Assembly: GCF_050749805.1 (NCBI RefSeq)
Contig: NZ_CP192738.1
Span: forward strand, 2,170,001-2,234,000
DNA from: Hahella sp018986435
Lineage (GTDB): Bacteria > Pseudomonadota > Gammaproteobacteria > Pseudomonadales > Oleiphilaceae
Length of the DNA: 64,000 nt
Direction: 5' to 3'
In this document: piece after piece, positions 43,278 to 52,611 of the stretch
How positions within the stretch are numbered: position 1 is the first letter of the stretch
Layout: each line of letters begins with the position of its first letter
Program-made: the position numbers and the translations under genes
Notes under the pieces: model-generated
Databases searched by the model: none
Seen by the model: the letters and a program-made list of their open reading frames with translations, nothing else
Told to the model about the DNA's origin: nothing

Positions 43278-43739
43278 ATGACAGATCAAGTAAATCGCCC
43301 CAAGGGCGTCACCAGTGTCGCTCTTATCGCTCACGATAACAAAAAGGCCGACCTGATCGCCTGGGTGGAAAAAAATAGCGTTAAACTGAACAAATGTACA
43401 GTCTACGCGACGGGGACGACGGGAAAATTAATTGCTGAAAAAACGGGAGTAGATGTCAGGCGCTGCCATAGCGGTCCACTTGGTGGAGACCAGCAGATAG
43501 GCGCTTTGATCTCAGAGGGAAAAGTTGATTTGCTGATATTCTTCTGGGACCCGTTGGAGCCGATGCCGCACGACCCCGATATCAAGGCGCTGCTGCGTTT
43601 AGCGACCTTGTGGAATGTGCCCAGCGCCTGCAATTCGGCGACTGCTGACTTTTTGGTCAACTCAAACCTGTTTGAAGAATTTCTGCCGCAGCGCCCGGAT
43701 TTCGACTCCTATCTCAACCGCGATGTTCCCAATAAATGA
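43278..43739 (+). CDS. mgsA: Methylglyoxal synthase
   Basis: A 153-residue protein converting dihydroxyacetone phosphate to methylglyoxal and phosphate. It keeps ALIAHDNKKADLIAWV, the TGTTGKLI phosphate loop, SGPLGGDQQIGA and FFWDPLEPMPHDPDIKALLR with catalytic Asp. Length is typical. The gene is followed by the small ORF and the M16C peptidase gene. Confidence 0.96.
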   Translation: MTDQVNRPKGVTSVALIAHDNKKADLIAWVEKNSVKLNKCTVYATGTTGKLIAEKTGVDVRRCHSGPLGGDQQIGALISEGKVDLLIFFWDPLEPMPHDPDIKALLRLATLWNVPSACNSATADFLVNSNLFEEFLPQRPDFDSYLNRDVPNK

Positions 43740-43780
43740 TTGCCTGCCATAGGAGTGCGCAATCGAGGAGATAGAAAGAT

Positions 43781-43939
43781 ATGTCGGGTACGGTATTCGG
43801 TAAATATCTGTTCTCTCTGTTACACTTGTTTCAATTGTCGTTCTCTGTAGGCGCGGTTTTGAGCGTATCGGCAGCCTTCATGAGAGCGGCGCAAGGAATT
43901 AAAACTAACTCGACACTCGTAAAGATTGGCTGGAAATAA
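43781..43939 (+). CDS. Candidate 52-residue small protein
   Basis: The frame opens at ATG 43781 with GAGGAGATAG upstream and ends with TAA at 43937-43939, immediately followed by the ATG of the M16C peptidase gene. The product (MSGTVFGKYLFSLLHLFQLS and onward) has a hydrophobic, amphipathic stretch in its first 40 residues and a short basic tail. The peptidase gene itself has only a weak ribosome site, so this frame may serve to couple translation. I do not recognise the family. It is short, so it may be partly fortuitous. Confidence 0.5.
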   Translation: MSGTVFGKYLFSLLHLFQLSFSVGAVLSVSAAFMRAAQGIKTNSTLVKIGWK

Positions 43940-46873
43940 ATGTCTGACTCGTTGTCTTTGGATATCGCCCATCCCACATTTGAATGCATTAGCCGACGCA
44001 AAATAGATGCGTTGAAAATTGAGCTTCAGGAATTCCGGCATCTGAAAACCGGAGCCAGGCACTTTCACTTGAGTTCCGAGCAAAAAGAAAACGTCTTTCT
44101 GGTTGCGTTGCGCACAGTGCCGACGGATTCCACTGGCGTCGCCCATATTCTTGAGCACACAACGCTGTGCGGCAGCAAGAATTTCCCTGTGCGCGATCCG
44201 TTTTTCATGATGACCCGGCGTTCACTGAATACCTTTATGAACGCGTTCACCAGCAGCGACTGGACGGCTTATCCGTTCGCCAGTCAGAACCGCAAGGACT
44301 ATTTTAATCTGCTGGATGTCTACTTGGATTCCGTGTTTTTCGCGAATCTGAATGAGTTGGATTTTGCGCAAGAAGGGCACCGCTTTGAGTTTGAAGAAGC
44401 GGAAAATCCCAATTCTGACCTAGTCTACAAAGGTGTTGTCTACAATGAGATGAAAGGCGCAATGAGTTCGCCGATGTCGCAATTGTGGGGGGCGGTCACC
44501 AAATATCTGTACCCGACATCCACGTATCATTTCAACAGCGGGGGAGAGCCTGACCATATCCCCGACCTGACTCACGAGCAACTGTTGCAGTTTTATCGTA
44601 AGCATTATCACCCCAGTAACGCCGTGTTCATGACCTTTGGCGATCTGCCGGCGAGTGAGCTGCAGAAAGTATTTGAAGACAAGGCGTTGCAACAGTTCGA
44701 GCGCTCTGACGATATTCCTGTGATTAGTGATGAAAAGCGTTACTTCTCGCCGATTCGCGTGCAAGAAGCCTATCCGCTGGCGGCGGAAGAAGAGTCCGCC
44801 TCCAAGTCACATATTGTTATGGGCTGGCTGTTGACGCCGAGCGGCGATCTTGAGCGCAATCTGGAAGCTCACCTGCTGTCCAATGTTCTGCTGGAAAACA
44901 GCGCATCTCCATTAATGCATGCACTGGAGACGACGGATTTGGGGCACTCTCCATCCGGCCTCTGCGGCTTGGAGGACTCCTATAAAGAAATGGCGTTTGT
45001 GTGCGGAATAGAAGGCTCTGAGCCTGAGCGCGCAGCAGCGTTTGAGTCTTTGGTCGTCGGCGTGCTGGAAAAAGTGGCGACGGAAGGCGTACCACTGGAG
45101 AAACTGGAAGCTGTGTTGCACCAGTTGGAACTGAGTCAGCGTGAGATTTCCGGCGATTCTTATCCTTACGGCCTGCAATTGATTCTGGCGGCCATGTCGC
45201 CTGCGCTGCAGGGCGTAGATCCTGCGGAATTATTGGACATTGATCCGGTGCTGGTGAAGTTGCGTGAGCGCATCAAGAACCCGGAATACATCAAGACTCT
45301 GGTGAAAGAGCTGCTGCTGGATAATCCACATCGCATTACTCTGACCTTGGCTCCAGATGCGCAATTGGAAGCTCAGCGGGAAAAATATACTCACGCTAAA
45401 TTACAGGCGGTTAAGAGCCGTTTGTCGGATGAAGAAAAGCAGAAAATCGTCACTCAGGCGCAAGCGCTGAACGAGCGTCAGAATCAAAAAGACCCGGAAG
45501 ATATTCTTCCTAAAGTGGGTCTGGATGATGTTCCTCTGGATATCGCGATTCCTGAGCCGGCCAAGGCTCAAGGCGCCCTACCGCTGACAGCGTATGCTCA
45601 GGGAACTAACGGCATAATCTATCATCAGGCTATTTTGCCGTTGCCGGATCTGAGTGATGAGGAATTGTCGCTGTTGCCGCTGCTGACTTTTTGTCTGGCG
45701 GAAGTCGGCGCTGGTGAATGTTCCTATCTGGAGATGCAAGAGCGCCAATCCGCCTACACCGGCGGTGTTTCCTGTTATTGGGAGATTCGCGGCGAGGTGG
45801 CGGATGAACAGAAGTGCAAGGGCTTCCTGGTTGTTTCCGGCAAGGCGTTGCAGCGTAATCAGGCCGAGTTGATTGGTCTGATGAAAGAGTTTTTATATCA
45901 GCCGCGCTTTGATGAGCTGGATCGCATCAAGGAGCTGGTGGCGTTGCTGGCTTCCAGAAGGGAGCAGGGCGTTACCAGTAATGGTCACGGTATGGCGATG
46001 ATGGCGGCGGCGAGTCGCTTAAGTCCTGCGGGGGCGATTGGTCACCGCACTGGCGGTTTGGCGGGCATTCAGTGGATCAAGGCGCTGGATAAATCCTTTG
46101 CGGATAAAGCGAAGCTACAGGCGTTTGCGGATAGCTTGAAACAACTGCACCAGAAGCTTATCGCCAATCCGGCGCAGTTCCTGAGCGTTGCAGAGCCAGC
46201 CAATTTGGATGCGTTCAATCAAGCTGCATTTGCAGGATGGGGTGAGGCTGCGTCTGACTCTGAAGTCAGCCTGCTTAACCTGCCTGCTACGCGAGAGCAT
46301 TGTCAGGTGGGCTGGATCACCAACAGCCAAGTAAGCTTCTGCGCGAAAGTTTATGCGACGGTTCCCAGCGATCATGCCGATGCCGCGGCATTGACTGTAT
46401 TGGGGCACTATCTGCGCAACGGCTTCCTGCATCGGGCGATCCGTGAGCAGGGCGGCGCCTATGGAGCCGGAGCAGGACAGGATAACGCCAACTCCGTATT
46501 CCGCTTCTACTCTTACCGCGATCCGCGGATAGAGGGAACGTTGAGCGACTTTGACGAATCAGTCACTTGGCTGCTGAATCGTGAACACGACCCTGCTGAG
46601 CTTGAGCAGGCGGTGTTGGGCGTAGTGAGCAACATTGATAAGCCGCGCTCTCCTGCTGGCGAAGCGAAGTCCGCTTTCCATAGCGAGTTGTTCGGTCGCA
46701 CGGCCGAGCAGCGGAAACAGTTCCGTCGTCGCGTGCTTGCTGTGACGATGGAAGATTTGGAGAGGGTGGCCAACACTTATCTGCTGAACAAAGAGGCCAG
46801 TGTAGCGGTGGTGAGTGGAGAGAACGCTAAGGATACTTTCACCAAGCTGAATCTGGCTATTCACAAGATATAA
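43940..46873 (+). CDS. M16C metallopeptidase (PreP/insulinase type)
   Basis: A 977-residue zinc protease of the pitrilysin superfamily. The inverted zinc motif HILEH is at residues 69-73, and the third ligand Glu is in VVYNEMKGAM near 169. Two homologous halves and a C-terminal M16C-associated domain give the length typical of presequence protease and falcilysin, which degrade unstructured peptides inside a closed chamber. No signal peptide, so cytoplasmic peptide clearance is likely. A strong terminator follows. Confidence 0.92.
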   Translation: MSDSLSLDIAHPTFECISRRKIDALKIELQEFRHLKTGARHFHLSSEQKENVFLVALRTVPTDSTGVAHILEHTTLCGSKNFPVRDPFFMMTRRSLNTFMNAFTSSDWTAYPFASQNRKDYFNLLDVYLDSVFFANLNELDFAQEGHRFEFEEAENPNSDLVYKGVVYNEMKGAMSSPMSQLWGAVTKYLYPTSTYHFNSGGEPDHIPDLTHEQLLQFYRKHYHPSNAVFMTFGDLPASELQKVFEDKALQQFERSDDIPVISDEKRYFSPIRVQEAYPLAAEEESASKSHIVMGWLLTPSGDLERNLEAHLLSNVLLENSASPLMHALETTDLGHSPSGLCGLEDSYKEMAFVCGIEGSEPERAAAFESLVVGVLEKVATEGVPLEKLEAVLHQLELSQREISGDSYPYGLQLILAAMSPALQGVDPAELLDIDPVLVKLRERIKNPEYIKTLVKELLLDNPHRITLTLAPDAQLEAQREKYTHAKLQAVKSRLSDEEKQKIVTQAQALNERQNQKDPEDILPKVGLDDVPLDIAIPEPAKAQGALPLTAYAQGTNGIIYHQAILPLPDLSDEELSLLPLLTFCLAEVGAGECSYLEMQERQSAYTGGVSCYWEIRGEVADEQKCKGFLVVSGKALQRNQAELIGLMKEFLYQPRFDELDRIKELVALLASRREQGVTSNGHGMAMMAAASRLSPAGAIGHRTGGLAGIQWIKALDKSFADKAKLQAFADSLKQLHQKLIANPAQFLSVAEPANLDAFNQAAFAGWGEAASDSEVSLLNLPATREHCQVGWITNSQVSFCAKVYATVPSDHADAAALTVLGHYLRNGFLHRAIREQGGAYGAGAGQDNANSVFRFYSYRDPRIEGTLSDFDESVTWLLNREHDPAELEQAVLGVVSNIDKPRSPAGEAKSAFHSELFGRTAEQRKQFRRRVLAVTMEDLERVANTYLLNKEASVAVVSGENAKDTFTKLNLAIHKI

Positions 46874-46906
46874 ATCGCTTCGCCTCACGGCGATGTAATG
46901 ACATAG

Positions 46907-46941
46907 AAGCCCCGGCGACGCAGGTTGCCGGGGCTTTTTTT
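46907..46941 (+). terminator. Terminator between M16C peptidase and ppsR
   Basis: GCCCCGGC (46909-46916) pairs with GCCGGGGC (46927-46934), extended by flanking AA/TT, with a 10-base loop and then seven T residues on the plus strand. On the minus strand the 3' flank is only moderately T-rich, so its use by ppsR is uncertain. Confidence 0.9.
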
Positions 46942-46942
46942 G

Positions 46943-47761
46943 TTAGCGAATGCGGCGCTCGATGCCGGTCATCATCATAATTCGGGTGGATATTTCTTCA
47001 ACGGAATAGTCGGTGGAATTGAGGTAAGGAATACGCTCGCGACGGTACATCAGCTCTACTTCCTCCACTTCATAATTACACTGCTTGATGGAGGCGTATT
47101 TGGAGTTGGGCTTGCGCTCATTACGAATGACTGCGAGACGCTCGGGGTCTATGGTCAGACCGAAAATCTTTTCGCGATAGCTGCGCAGCGATTCCGGCAG
47201 GCGCTGGTCAAGAATGTCGTCTTCGGTCAAAGGGAAGTTGGCCGCCTTGATGCCGTATTGCAGTGCAAGGTAAATGCAAGTGGGCGTTTTGCCGCTACGG
47301 GAGACGCCAACCAAAATGATGTCCGCCTCGTTATAGTAGCGGATCCGGGCTCCATCGTCGTTCTCCAGGGCGTAGTTCATAGCGTCAATACGACGGTTGT
47401 AAGAGGAGTTGCTGACGATAGAGTGGGATTTGCCGACAGTATAAGTGGATTTTGATCCTAGTTCCTGCTCTAGAGGCTCCAGGAAAGTGCCAAAGATATC
47501 AATCATATACCCCTGGCTTTTACGTATTTCAGCGCGAATTTCACTGTTTACGATGGTGTCGAATATGACGGGTTTATTGCCGTCTATTTCCGATGCTTTA
47601 TCTATGCGTGCGACGGCTTTGCGGGCTTTTTCCAGTGAGTCGATATATGGCAGGGTGATCTTTTCAAATTCTATGAATTCAAACTGCGCCAGCAGACTCT
47701 GTCCCAAGGCTTCGGCGGTAATGCCTGTGCCGTCGGATATAAAAAATGCGGTTCTTTTCAT
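46943..47761 (-). CDS. ppsR: PEP synthase regulatory kinase/phosphorylase
   Basis: A 272-residue DUF299 protein that phosphorylates PEP synthase with ADP and removes the phosphate with Pi. The P-loop-like motif is GVSRSGKTPTCIYLALQYG, near residues 150-168. The start at 47761 (MKRTAFFISDGTGITAEALG) is supported by AGG about 9 bases upstream. It is divergent from ppsA across about 390 bases, a common arrangement. Confidence 0.95.
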   Translation of the reverse strand: MKRTAFFISDGTGITAEALGQSLLAQFEFIEFEKITLPYIDSLEKARKAVARIDKASEIDGNKPVIFDTIVNSEIRAEIRKSQGYMIDIFGTFLEPLEQELGSKSTYTVGKSHSIVSNSSYNRRIDAMNYALENDDGARIRYYNEADIILVGVSRSGKTPTCIYLALQYGIKAANFPLTEDDILDQRLPESLRSYREKIFGLTIDPERLAVIRNERKPNSKYASIKQCNYEVEEVELMYRRERIPYLNSTDYSVEEISTRIMMMTGIERRIR

Positions 47762-48151
47762 GAAGTTTAACCTGCTCAAAGCATATAAAAGGCGGAAGTA
47801 ATAGTTAGTTATGATTTAAATGTATCTGTGCGTTTCCTTTGTCGCGAGTCCCGCCGCCGACAAGACTGGTCTGGAATGCCGCAATCGAAAGACTTGATCG
47901 TAATCGCCTAATTGCTAATTGTCTTCCTGTATTGTTGGGTGCAGAGCCCAGTATACAGATGCTAGACTACGCCGGATAAGTCGCTTATAAAGTGAATCAC
48001 AAATAAGATTAGGCATAAACATCATAGGGATGGCTGCTACTTGTAGTTATCTCGGTAAACGGTTACAACTGTGTGGCGCCGCTGAGCTATGATTTGCGAC
48101 ATGCTTCGTAGTTTGACGCCAAACGCTATGATTTGACTAGGGAGAAGCACC
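47762..48151. other. ppsR-ppsA divergent intergenic region
   Basis: No gene is seen. It should contain the promoters of both divergent genes. Runs such as TTATAAAGTGAATCAC near 47985-48000 are AT-rich, but I could not fix -35/-10 pairs, and no hairpin of note is present. Confidence 0.4.
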
Positions 48152-50518
48152 TTGGAAGATTACATCATTTGGTTTGAAAGCCTGGGTATGGGCGATATCG
48201 ACAAAGTGGGGGGAAAGAACGCCTCACTTGGCGAGATGATCAGTAACCTGGCCCATGCCGGGGTTACCGTTCCGTTGGGGTTCGCCACTACCGCTCACGC
48301 TTATCGTGAGTTCCTCCAAACCGAAGGATTGGATAAGCGCATTCATGATGAGCTGGCCAAGTTGGATGTGAACGATGTGGTAGCGTTAGCGGAAACCGGT
48401 TCCCGTATTCGCCAATGGATTACTGACACTCCTTTCCCCAAGCAGTTGGATGAAGCGATCGCCTCTGGCGTCGCTAAGTTGCAAGAAGGCAATCAGAATA
48501 TGGCGGTGGCGGTTCGTTCCTCCGCTACTGCAGAAGACCTGCCGGACGCCTCTTTCGCAGGCCAGCAGGAAACATTCCTGAATATCGTTGGCGTCGAAAA
48601 TATTAGACACGCAGTGAAAGAAGTTTTTGCGTCGCTGTTTAATGATCGCGCTATTTCTTACCGCGCCCACCATGGTTTTGAACACAGTCACGTGGCGTTG
48701 TCTGCGGGCATTCAGCGCATGGTGCGCAGCGAATCCGCATCCAGTGGAGTTATGTTTACCCTGGATACGGAGTCAGGCTTTAAAGATGTTGTGTTTATCA
48801 CTGCATCTTACGGTCTGGGCGAAACGGTTGTGCAGGGCGCCGTGAATCCTGATGAATTCTATGTTCACAAGCCCACTTTCGAAGCCGGTCGTCCCGCTGT
48901 ACTGCGTCGCAATCTGGGCAGTAAAGCCATCAAGATGGTGTATGGCGATCACGGCTCCGCCGGCAAGTCCGTGCAAACGGTGAATGTTGATCAGGAAGAT
49001 CGTGGTAAGTTTTCCCTGACTGATGCGGAAATTTATGAGCTGACGCGTCAGGCGTTGGTTATTGAAAAGCATTACGACCGTCCGATGGATATCGAGTGGG
49101 CGAAAGACGGCGACGACGGCAAGCTGTATATCGTACAGGCGCGCCCTGAAACCGTTAAGAGCCGCGCTTCCGCCGTCATGGAGCGTTACCTGTTGAAAGA
49201 GAAGGGTAAAGTGCTTTGTGAAGGTCGTAGTATCGGTCAGAAAATCGGAAGCGGACCGGTTCGCGTCATCACCAATATCTCCGAGATGGATAAGGTTAAG
49301 GATGGCGATGTCTTGGTCACAGATATGACCGATCCGGATTGGGAGCCTGTAATGAAGCGTGCTTCCGCCATCGTGACGGATCGCGGCGGTCGTACCTGTC
49401 ATGCGGCGATTATCGCCCGTGAGTTGGGTATCCCAGCGGTCGTCGGTTGTGGAGACGCGACCGAGTTGTTGAAGGACGGCGTCAATGTGACGGTATCCTG
49501 CGCCGAAGGCGATACCGGTATGATCTATGAAGGTCTGCTGGACTTTGAATTGCAGAAAAACAGCGTTGAATCCATGCCAAAACTGCCGTTCAAAATCATG
49601 ATGAACGTCGGTAACCCGGATCGCGCGTTTGACTTCCAGGCGTTGCCCAATGAGGGCGTGGGTCTGGCGCGTTTGGAGTTCATCATTAACCGTATGATCG
49701 GCGTGCATCCCAAGGCGCTGTTGAACTTTGACACCCTTCCTCGCGATGTTAAGCAGGTCGTGGAGAAGCGCATTTCCGGTTATTCGTCTCCGGTCGATTT
49801 CTACATTGAGAAACTGGTTGAGGGCATTTCAACACTGGCGGCGGCGTTTTATCCGCAGCGCGTCATCGTGCGTTTGTCTGACTTCAAGTCCAATGAATAC
49901 GCTAACCTGATCGGCGGCACCATCTATGAACCGGAAGAAGAAAACCCCATGTTGGGCTTCCGTGGCGCCTCCCGTTACATTTCGGACTCTTTCCGCGACT
50001 GTTTTGAGTTGGAATGTCGCGCGCTGAAGAAAGTGCGTAATGAAATGGGCTTCACCAACGTAGAGATCATGGTTCCGTTTGTGCGAACTGTGGGCGAAGC
50101 CAAGCAGGTAGTTGAGCTGCTTGAACAAAATGAACTGCGTCGCGGCGACAACGGTCTGCGTCTGGTCATGATGTGTGAGTTGCCTGCCAATGCGCTATTG
50201 GCTGAACAGTTCCTGGAATACTTCGATGGCTTCTCCATCGGTTCCAATGACCTGACTCAGCTGACCCTGGGGTTGGACCGCGATTCCGGTATTGTGGCGC
50301 ACCTGTTCGATGAGCGTAACGATGCGGTATTGCGTCTGCTGTCCATGGCTATACAGGCCTGTAAGAACGCGGATAAATACATCGGTATTTGTGGGCAAGG
50401 TCCATCCGATCATCCTGATTTCGCTAAGTGGCTGATGGATCAGGGTATCGATAGCGTCTCTTTGAACCCTGACTCTGTGATGGATACCTGGTTCTTCCTG
50501 GCGGAAAAACACGCGTAA
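48152..50518 (+). CDS. ppsA: Phosphoenolpyruvate synthase
   Basis: A 788-residue enzyme making PEP, AMP and Pi from pyruvate and ATP. It begins with a TTG codon, preceded by GGGAGAAG at 48140-48147. The N-terminal nucleotide-binding domain (VGGKNASLGEMISNL), the phosphohistidine motif region TDRGGRTCHAAIIARELG at 410-427 and the C-terminal PEP/pyruvate domain are present. Its activity should be controlled by PpsR, encoded divergently. Confidence 0.97.
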   Translation: MEDYIIWFESLGMGDIDKVGGKNASLGEMISNLAHAGVTVPLGFATTAHAYREFLQTEGLDKRIHDELAKLDVNDVVALAETGSRIRQWITDTPFPKQLDEAIASGVAKLQEGNQNMAVAVRSSATAEDLPDASFAGQQETFLNIVGVENIRHAVKEVFASLFNDRAISYRAHHGFEHSHVALSAGIQRMVRSESASSGVMFTLDTESGFKDVVFITASYGLGETVVQGAVNPDEFYVHKPTFEAGRPAVLRRNLGSKAIKMVYGDHGSAGKSVQTVNVDQEDRGKFSLTDAEIYELTRQALVIEKHYDRPMDIEWAKDGDDGKLYIVQARPETVKSRASAVMERYLLKEKGKVLCEGRSIGQKIGSGPVRVITNISEMDKVKDGDVLVTDMTDPDWEPVMKRASAIVTDRGGRTCHAAIIARELGIPAVVGCGDATELLKDGVNVTVSCAEGDTGMIYEGLLDFELQKNSVESMPKLPFKIMMNVGNPDRAFDFQALPNEGVGLARLEFIINRMIGVHPKALLNFDTLPRDVKQVVEKRISGYSSPVDFYIEKLVEGISTLAAAFYPQRVIVRLSDFKSNEYANLIGGTIYEPEEENPMLGFRGASRYISDSFRDCFELECRALKKVRNEMGFTNVEIMVPFVRTVGEAKQVVELLEQNELRRGDNGLRLVMMCELPANALLAEQFLEYFDGFSIGSNDLTQLTLGLDRDSGIVAHLFDERNDAVLRLLSMAIQACKNADKYIGICGQGPSDHPDFAKWLMDQGIDSVSLNPDSVMDTWFFLAEKHA

Positions 50519-50538
50519 CGACAGCGTTAGGTATATTC

Positions 50539-50566
50539 GCAAAGCCGGCTGATGCCGGCTTTTTGC
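50539..50566 (+). terminator. Intrinsic terminator after ppsA
   Basis: GCAAAGCCGGC and GCCGGCTTTTTGC pair around a TGAT loop, giving a stem of about nine to eleven pairs overlapping a T-run. It lies 20 bases past the ppsA stop. Confidence 0.85.
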
Positions 50567-50626
50567 GTTTAGGGATTGGGTTGCTGTCTTATCAAGTGCA
50601 ACTGGGAATTGGATAAAGGAGACTAA

Positions 50627-51304
50627 ATGGTGGATGGGAAGCGCGGCGCTTTGATATTGGGGGCGAGTGGCCTTGTCGGTGGATTATGTCTACGTCGCCT
50701 GCTTGCTTCAACGTGCTATGGGCAAGTTACTGCGATTGTGCGTCGCACTCTTGAAGTGGAAAGCGAAAAATTGGTTCAGAGAGTGGTTAATTTTGATCGA
50801 TTGGAGCAAGAGCTGACGGATATAAGTGCGGATGACGTATTTTGCTGTCTTGGTTCGACCATTAAAAAGGCGGGCAGTCAGGAAGCTTTCAGTCAGGTCG
50901 ATTACGCCTATCCTGCTGCTGCGGCTCATGCGATGAAGCGTAATGGCTCCAGTCACTTTTTGCTGGTATCGGCTATAGGGGCGTCAGAAAAGTCGCTGTT
51001 TTTCTACAATCGCGTCAAGGGAAAGGTTGAGCGAGCGGTGCTGGAAGAAGGCTTTCCTTTTGTGACGATATTCAGGCCTTCGTTGCTGCTTGGTGAGCGT
51101 CACGAGTCTCGATTTTTGGAGGGCGTGGGCGTCAAGGCGGCGGCATGGCTGAATCCGCTGATGCAAGGTCCGCTCAGAAAGTATGCCGGACTGGATGCAA
51201 ATAAACTGGCGTACCGTATGGTTCATGAAGCGGAACAAGCTTTAACTACAAACCGACCACCTATACTGACGCTTGAATCCGATTGTCTGCAAAAGGTTCT
51301 CTAA
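50627..51304 (+). CDS. NAD(P)-binding Rossmann-fold oxidoreductase
   Basis: A 225-residue protein with a dinucleotide-binding motif at the N-terminus (LILGASGLVGGLCLRRLL) and a second block (HFLLVSAIGASEKSLFFYNR, then VKGKVERAVLEEG) recalling the atypical SDR / TIP30 (HTATIP2)-like family with a YxxxK-type site (YNRVKGK). Substrate unknown. AAGGAGA precedes the ATG. It precedes rraA by 85 bases; the combination is not obviously functional. Confidence 0.82.
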   Translation: MVDGKRGALILGASGLVGGLCLRRLLASTCYGQVTAIVRRTLEVESEKLVQRVVNFDRLEQELTDISADDVFCCLGSTIKKAGSQEAFSQVDYAYPAAAAHAMKRNGSSHFLLVSAIGASEKSLFFYNRVKGKVERAVLEEGFPFVTIFRPSLLLGERHESRFLEGVGVKAAAWLNPLMQGPLRKYAGLDANKLAYRMVHEAEQALTTNRPPILTLESDCLQKVL

Positions 51305-51389
51305 AAGGCGGTCTTGGCCGTTTAAGTTTCTTGGTAAAAACCTTCTAATAATACTTCTGCACTTTCATAAAAATAGGGAGCACTAATAA

Positions 51390-51881
51390 GTGAAATATGT
51401 CACTCCAGATTTATGCGACGCATATCCACAGCTGGTTAAAGTGGTTGAGCCAATGTTTCAAAATTTCGGAGCCAGGAGTTCATTTGGCGGAGAAATTGTG
51501 ACGGTTAAGTGTTTTGAGGATAACTCTGTCGTCAAGCAGCAGGTGGATCAACCAGGGCATGGTAAGGTTATGGTGGTGGACGGTGGCGGCTCCAAAAGGG
51601 CGGCGCTATTGGGAGATATGCTGGCGGAGAAAGCGGCGGCCAACGGATGGGAGGGGATCATTATCTACGGATGCATCCGGGATGTTGATGTGATTCGCCA
51701 AACTGATCTTGGCGTTCAAGCATTAGGTACTCACCCCATGAAAACAGATAAGAGGGGAATTGGCGATTTGAATGTGGATATTACTTTTGGAGGCGTCACA
51801 TTTAAACCTGGCCATTATATTTATGCAGACAATAATGGCGTGATTGTATCTCCAGAGCAGCTAAGTATGCCTCAAGAGTAA
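51390..51881 (+). CDS. rraA: Ribonuclease E inhibitor RraA
   Basis: A 163-residue protein that binds the C-terminal part of RNase E and reduces mRNA turnover. Family stretches include MVVDGGGSKRAALLGDMLAE, IIIYGCIRDVDVIRQTDLGV and KPGHYIYADNNGVIVSPEQL. The start is GTG at 51390, with AGGGAG 10 bases upstream. Its target gene rne lies in the same window, about 6 kb downstream on the other strand. Confidence 0.95.
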   Translation: MKYVTPDLCDAYPQLVKVVEPMFQNFGARSSFGGEIVTVKCFEDNSVVKQQVDQPGHGKVMVVDGGGSKRAALLGDMLAEKAAANGWEGIIIYGCIRDVDVIRQTDLGVQALGTHPMKTDKRGIGDLNVDITFGGVTFKPGHYIYADNNGVIVSPEQLSMPQE

Positions 51882-51895
51882 TTGAGCCAAAGCAA

Positions 51896-51922
51896 ACAAA
51901 AAAGGCGTCGAATGACGCCTTT
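51896..51922 (-). terminator. Terminator of the PilZ gene
   Basis: On the minus strand AAAGGCGTC pairs with GACGCCTTT over nine bases with a 4-base loop, followed by a T-run (TTTTTTG). It lies just downstream of the PilZ stop and also after rraA, although the plus-strand tail is weak. Confidence 0.8.
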
Positions 51923-51930
51923 CATGGATA

Positions 51931-52242
51931 TCAATTGACGACCTTGGTGATCTCTACGCCTATGACGTATCTGTCCTCAGATACAGGCGTACATCTGATT
52001 ACTCGGACGATGGTCTCAAAAGAAGGAAATGCCTCGTTGGACGAGGGGAGGGACGTTTGAAATTCTGCGCCCTCGGCGAACGGCTCACCAATTTCGATGG
52101 ACATTCCTGCCCCGCTCAGGTCTTTGCAAACCCCTGTTAAGCTTCTGCCAGTGTCGGCGATAGTCAACACAATTTCTGAGTCGACTTTCATACGGATGAA
52201 ATCACGTTTCTCGCTGTAATCGCGCATAGTTGTCAGTCTCAT
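51931..52242 (-). CDS. PilZ domain c-di-GMP-binding protein
   Basis: A 103-residue single-domain PilZ protein. The N-terminal arginine motif KRDFIRMKV and the DLSGAGMSI sequence, equivalent to the (D/N)xSxxG motif, are both present, so c-di-GMP binding is expected. The ATG has GAGG five bases upstream. It stands alone, without an effector domain, so it probably acts on a partner protein. Its terminator follows. Confidence 0.9.
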   Translation of the reverse strand: MRLTTMRDYSEKRDFIRMKVDSEIVLTIADTGRSLTGVCKDLSGAGMSIEIGEPFAEGAEFQTSLPSSNEAFPSFETIVRVIRCTPVSEDRYVIGVEITKVVN

Positions 52243-52611
52243 CGCGGCCTCACTTATTGTTATTGGGTCCTTAGTTTTATACGCTGCTAAAAAGGACCTG
52301 TCAAAGCTGGATTTGTTATAAGTTGGCCTATTGGTAGAACATTTGGTATGTGCTATTGAATCAAGGCACTATATATTGATAGCATGAAAACCTTTCCCCC
52401 CTTTCAAGCACACCCGCTTCCATTATTCCGGACGCGTTTTCAGCTCACTGTGATATAAAAAATATAGTGATGAAAGTATCCGGTTATAAAAGGCTTTAAT
52501 AAAAAAGCAAACGTTTGTCTGCTTCCTTATATATGAATAGTGTAGCACTCGTCCGCAAACATACTCGGATGTTATTGCGGACGAGTTTTCAGGGAAGGGG
52601 GTAGATAAGCG
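52243..52611. other. Intergenic region with a stable inverted repeat
   Basis: No gene is evident. ACTCGTCCGCAA (52547-52558) pairs with TTGCGGACGAGT (52575-52586), extended by ACAT/ATGT inside. A CAAACGTTTG palindrome lies near 52508-52517 and, on the minus strand, precedes TTTTTT; it may be the terminator of the SH3-protein gene. The rest is AT-rich, with no convincing ribosome sites. Confidence 0.5.
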
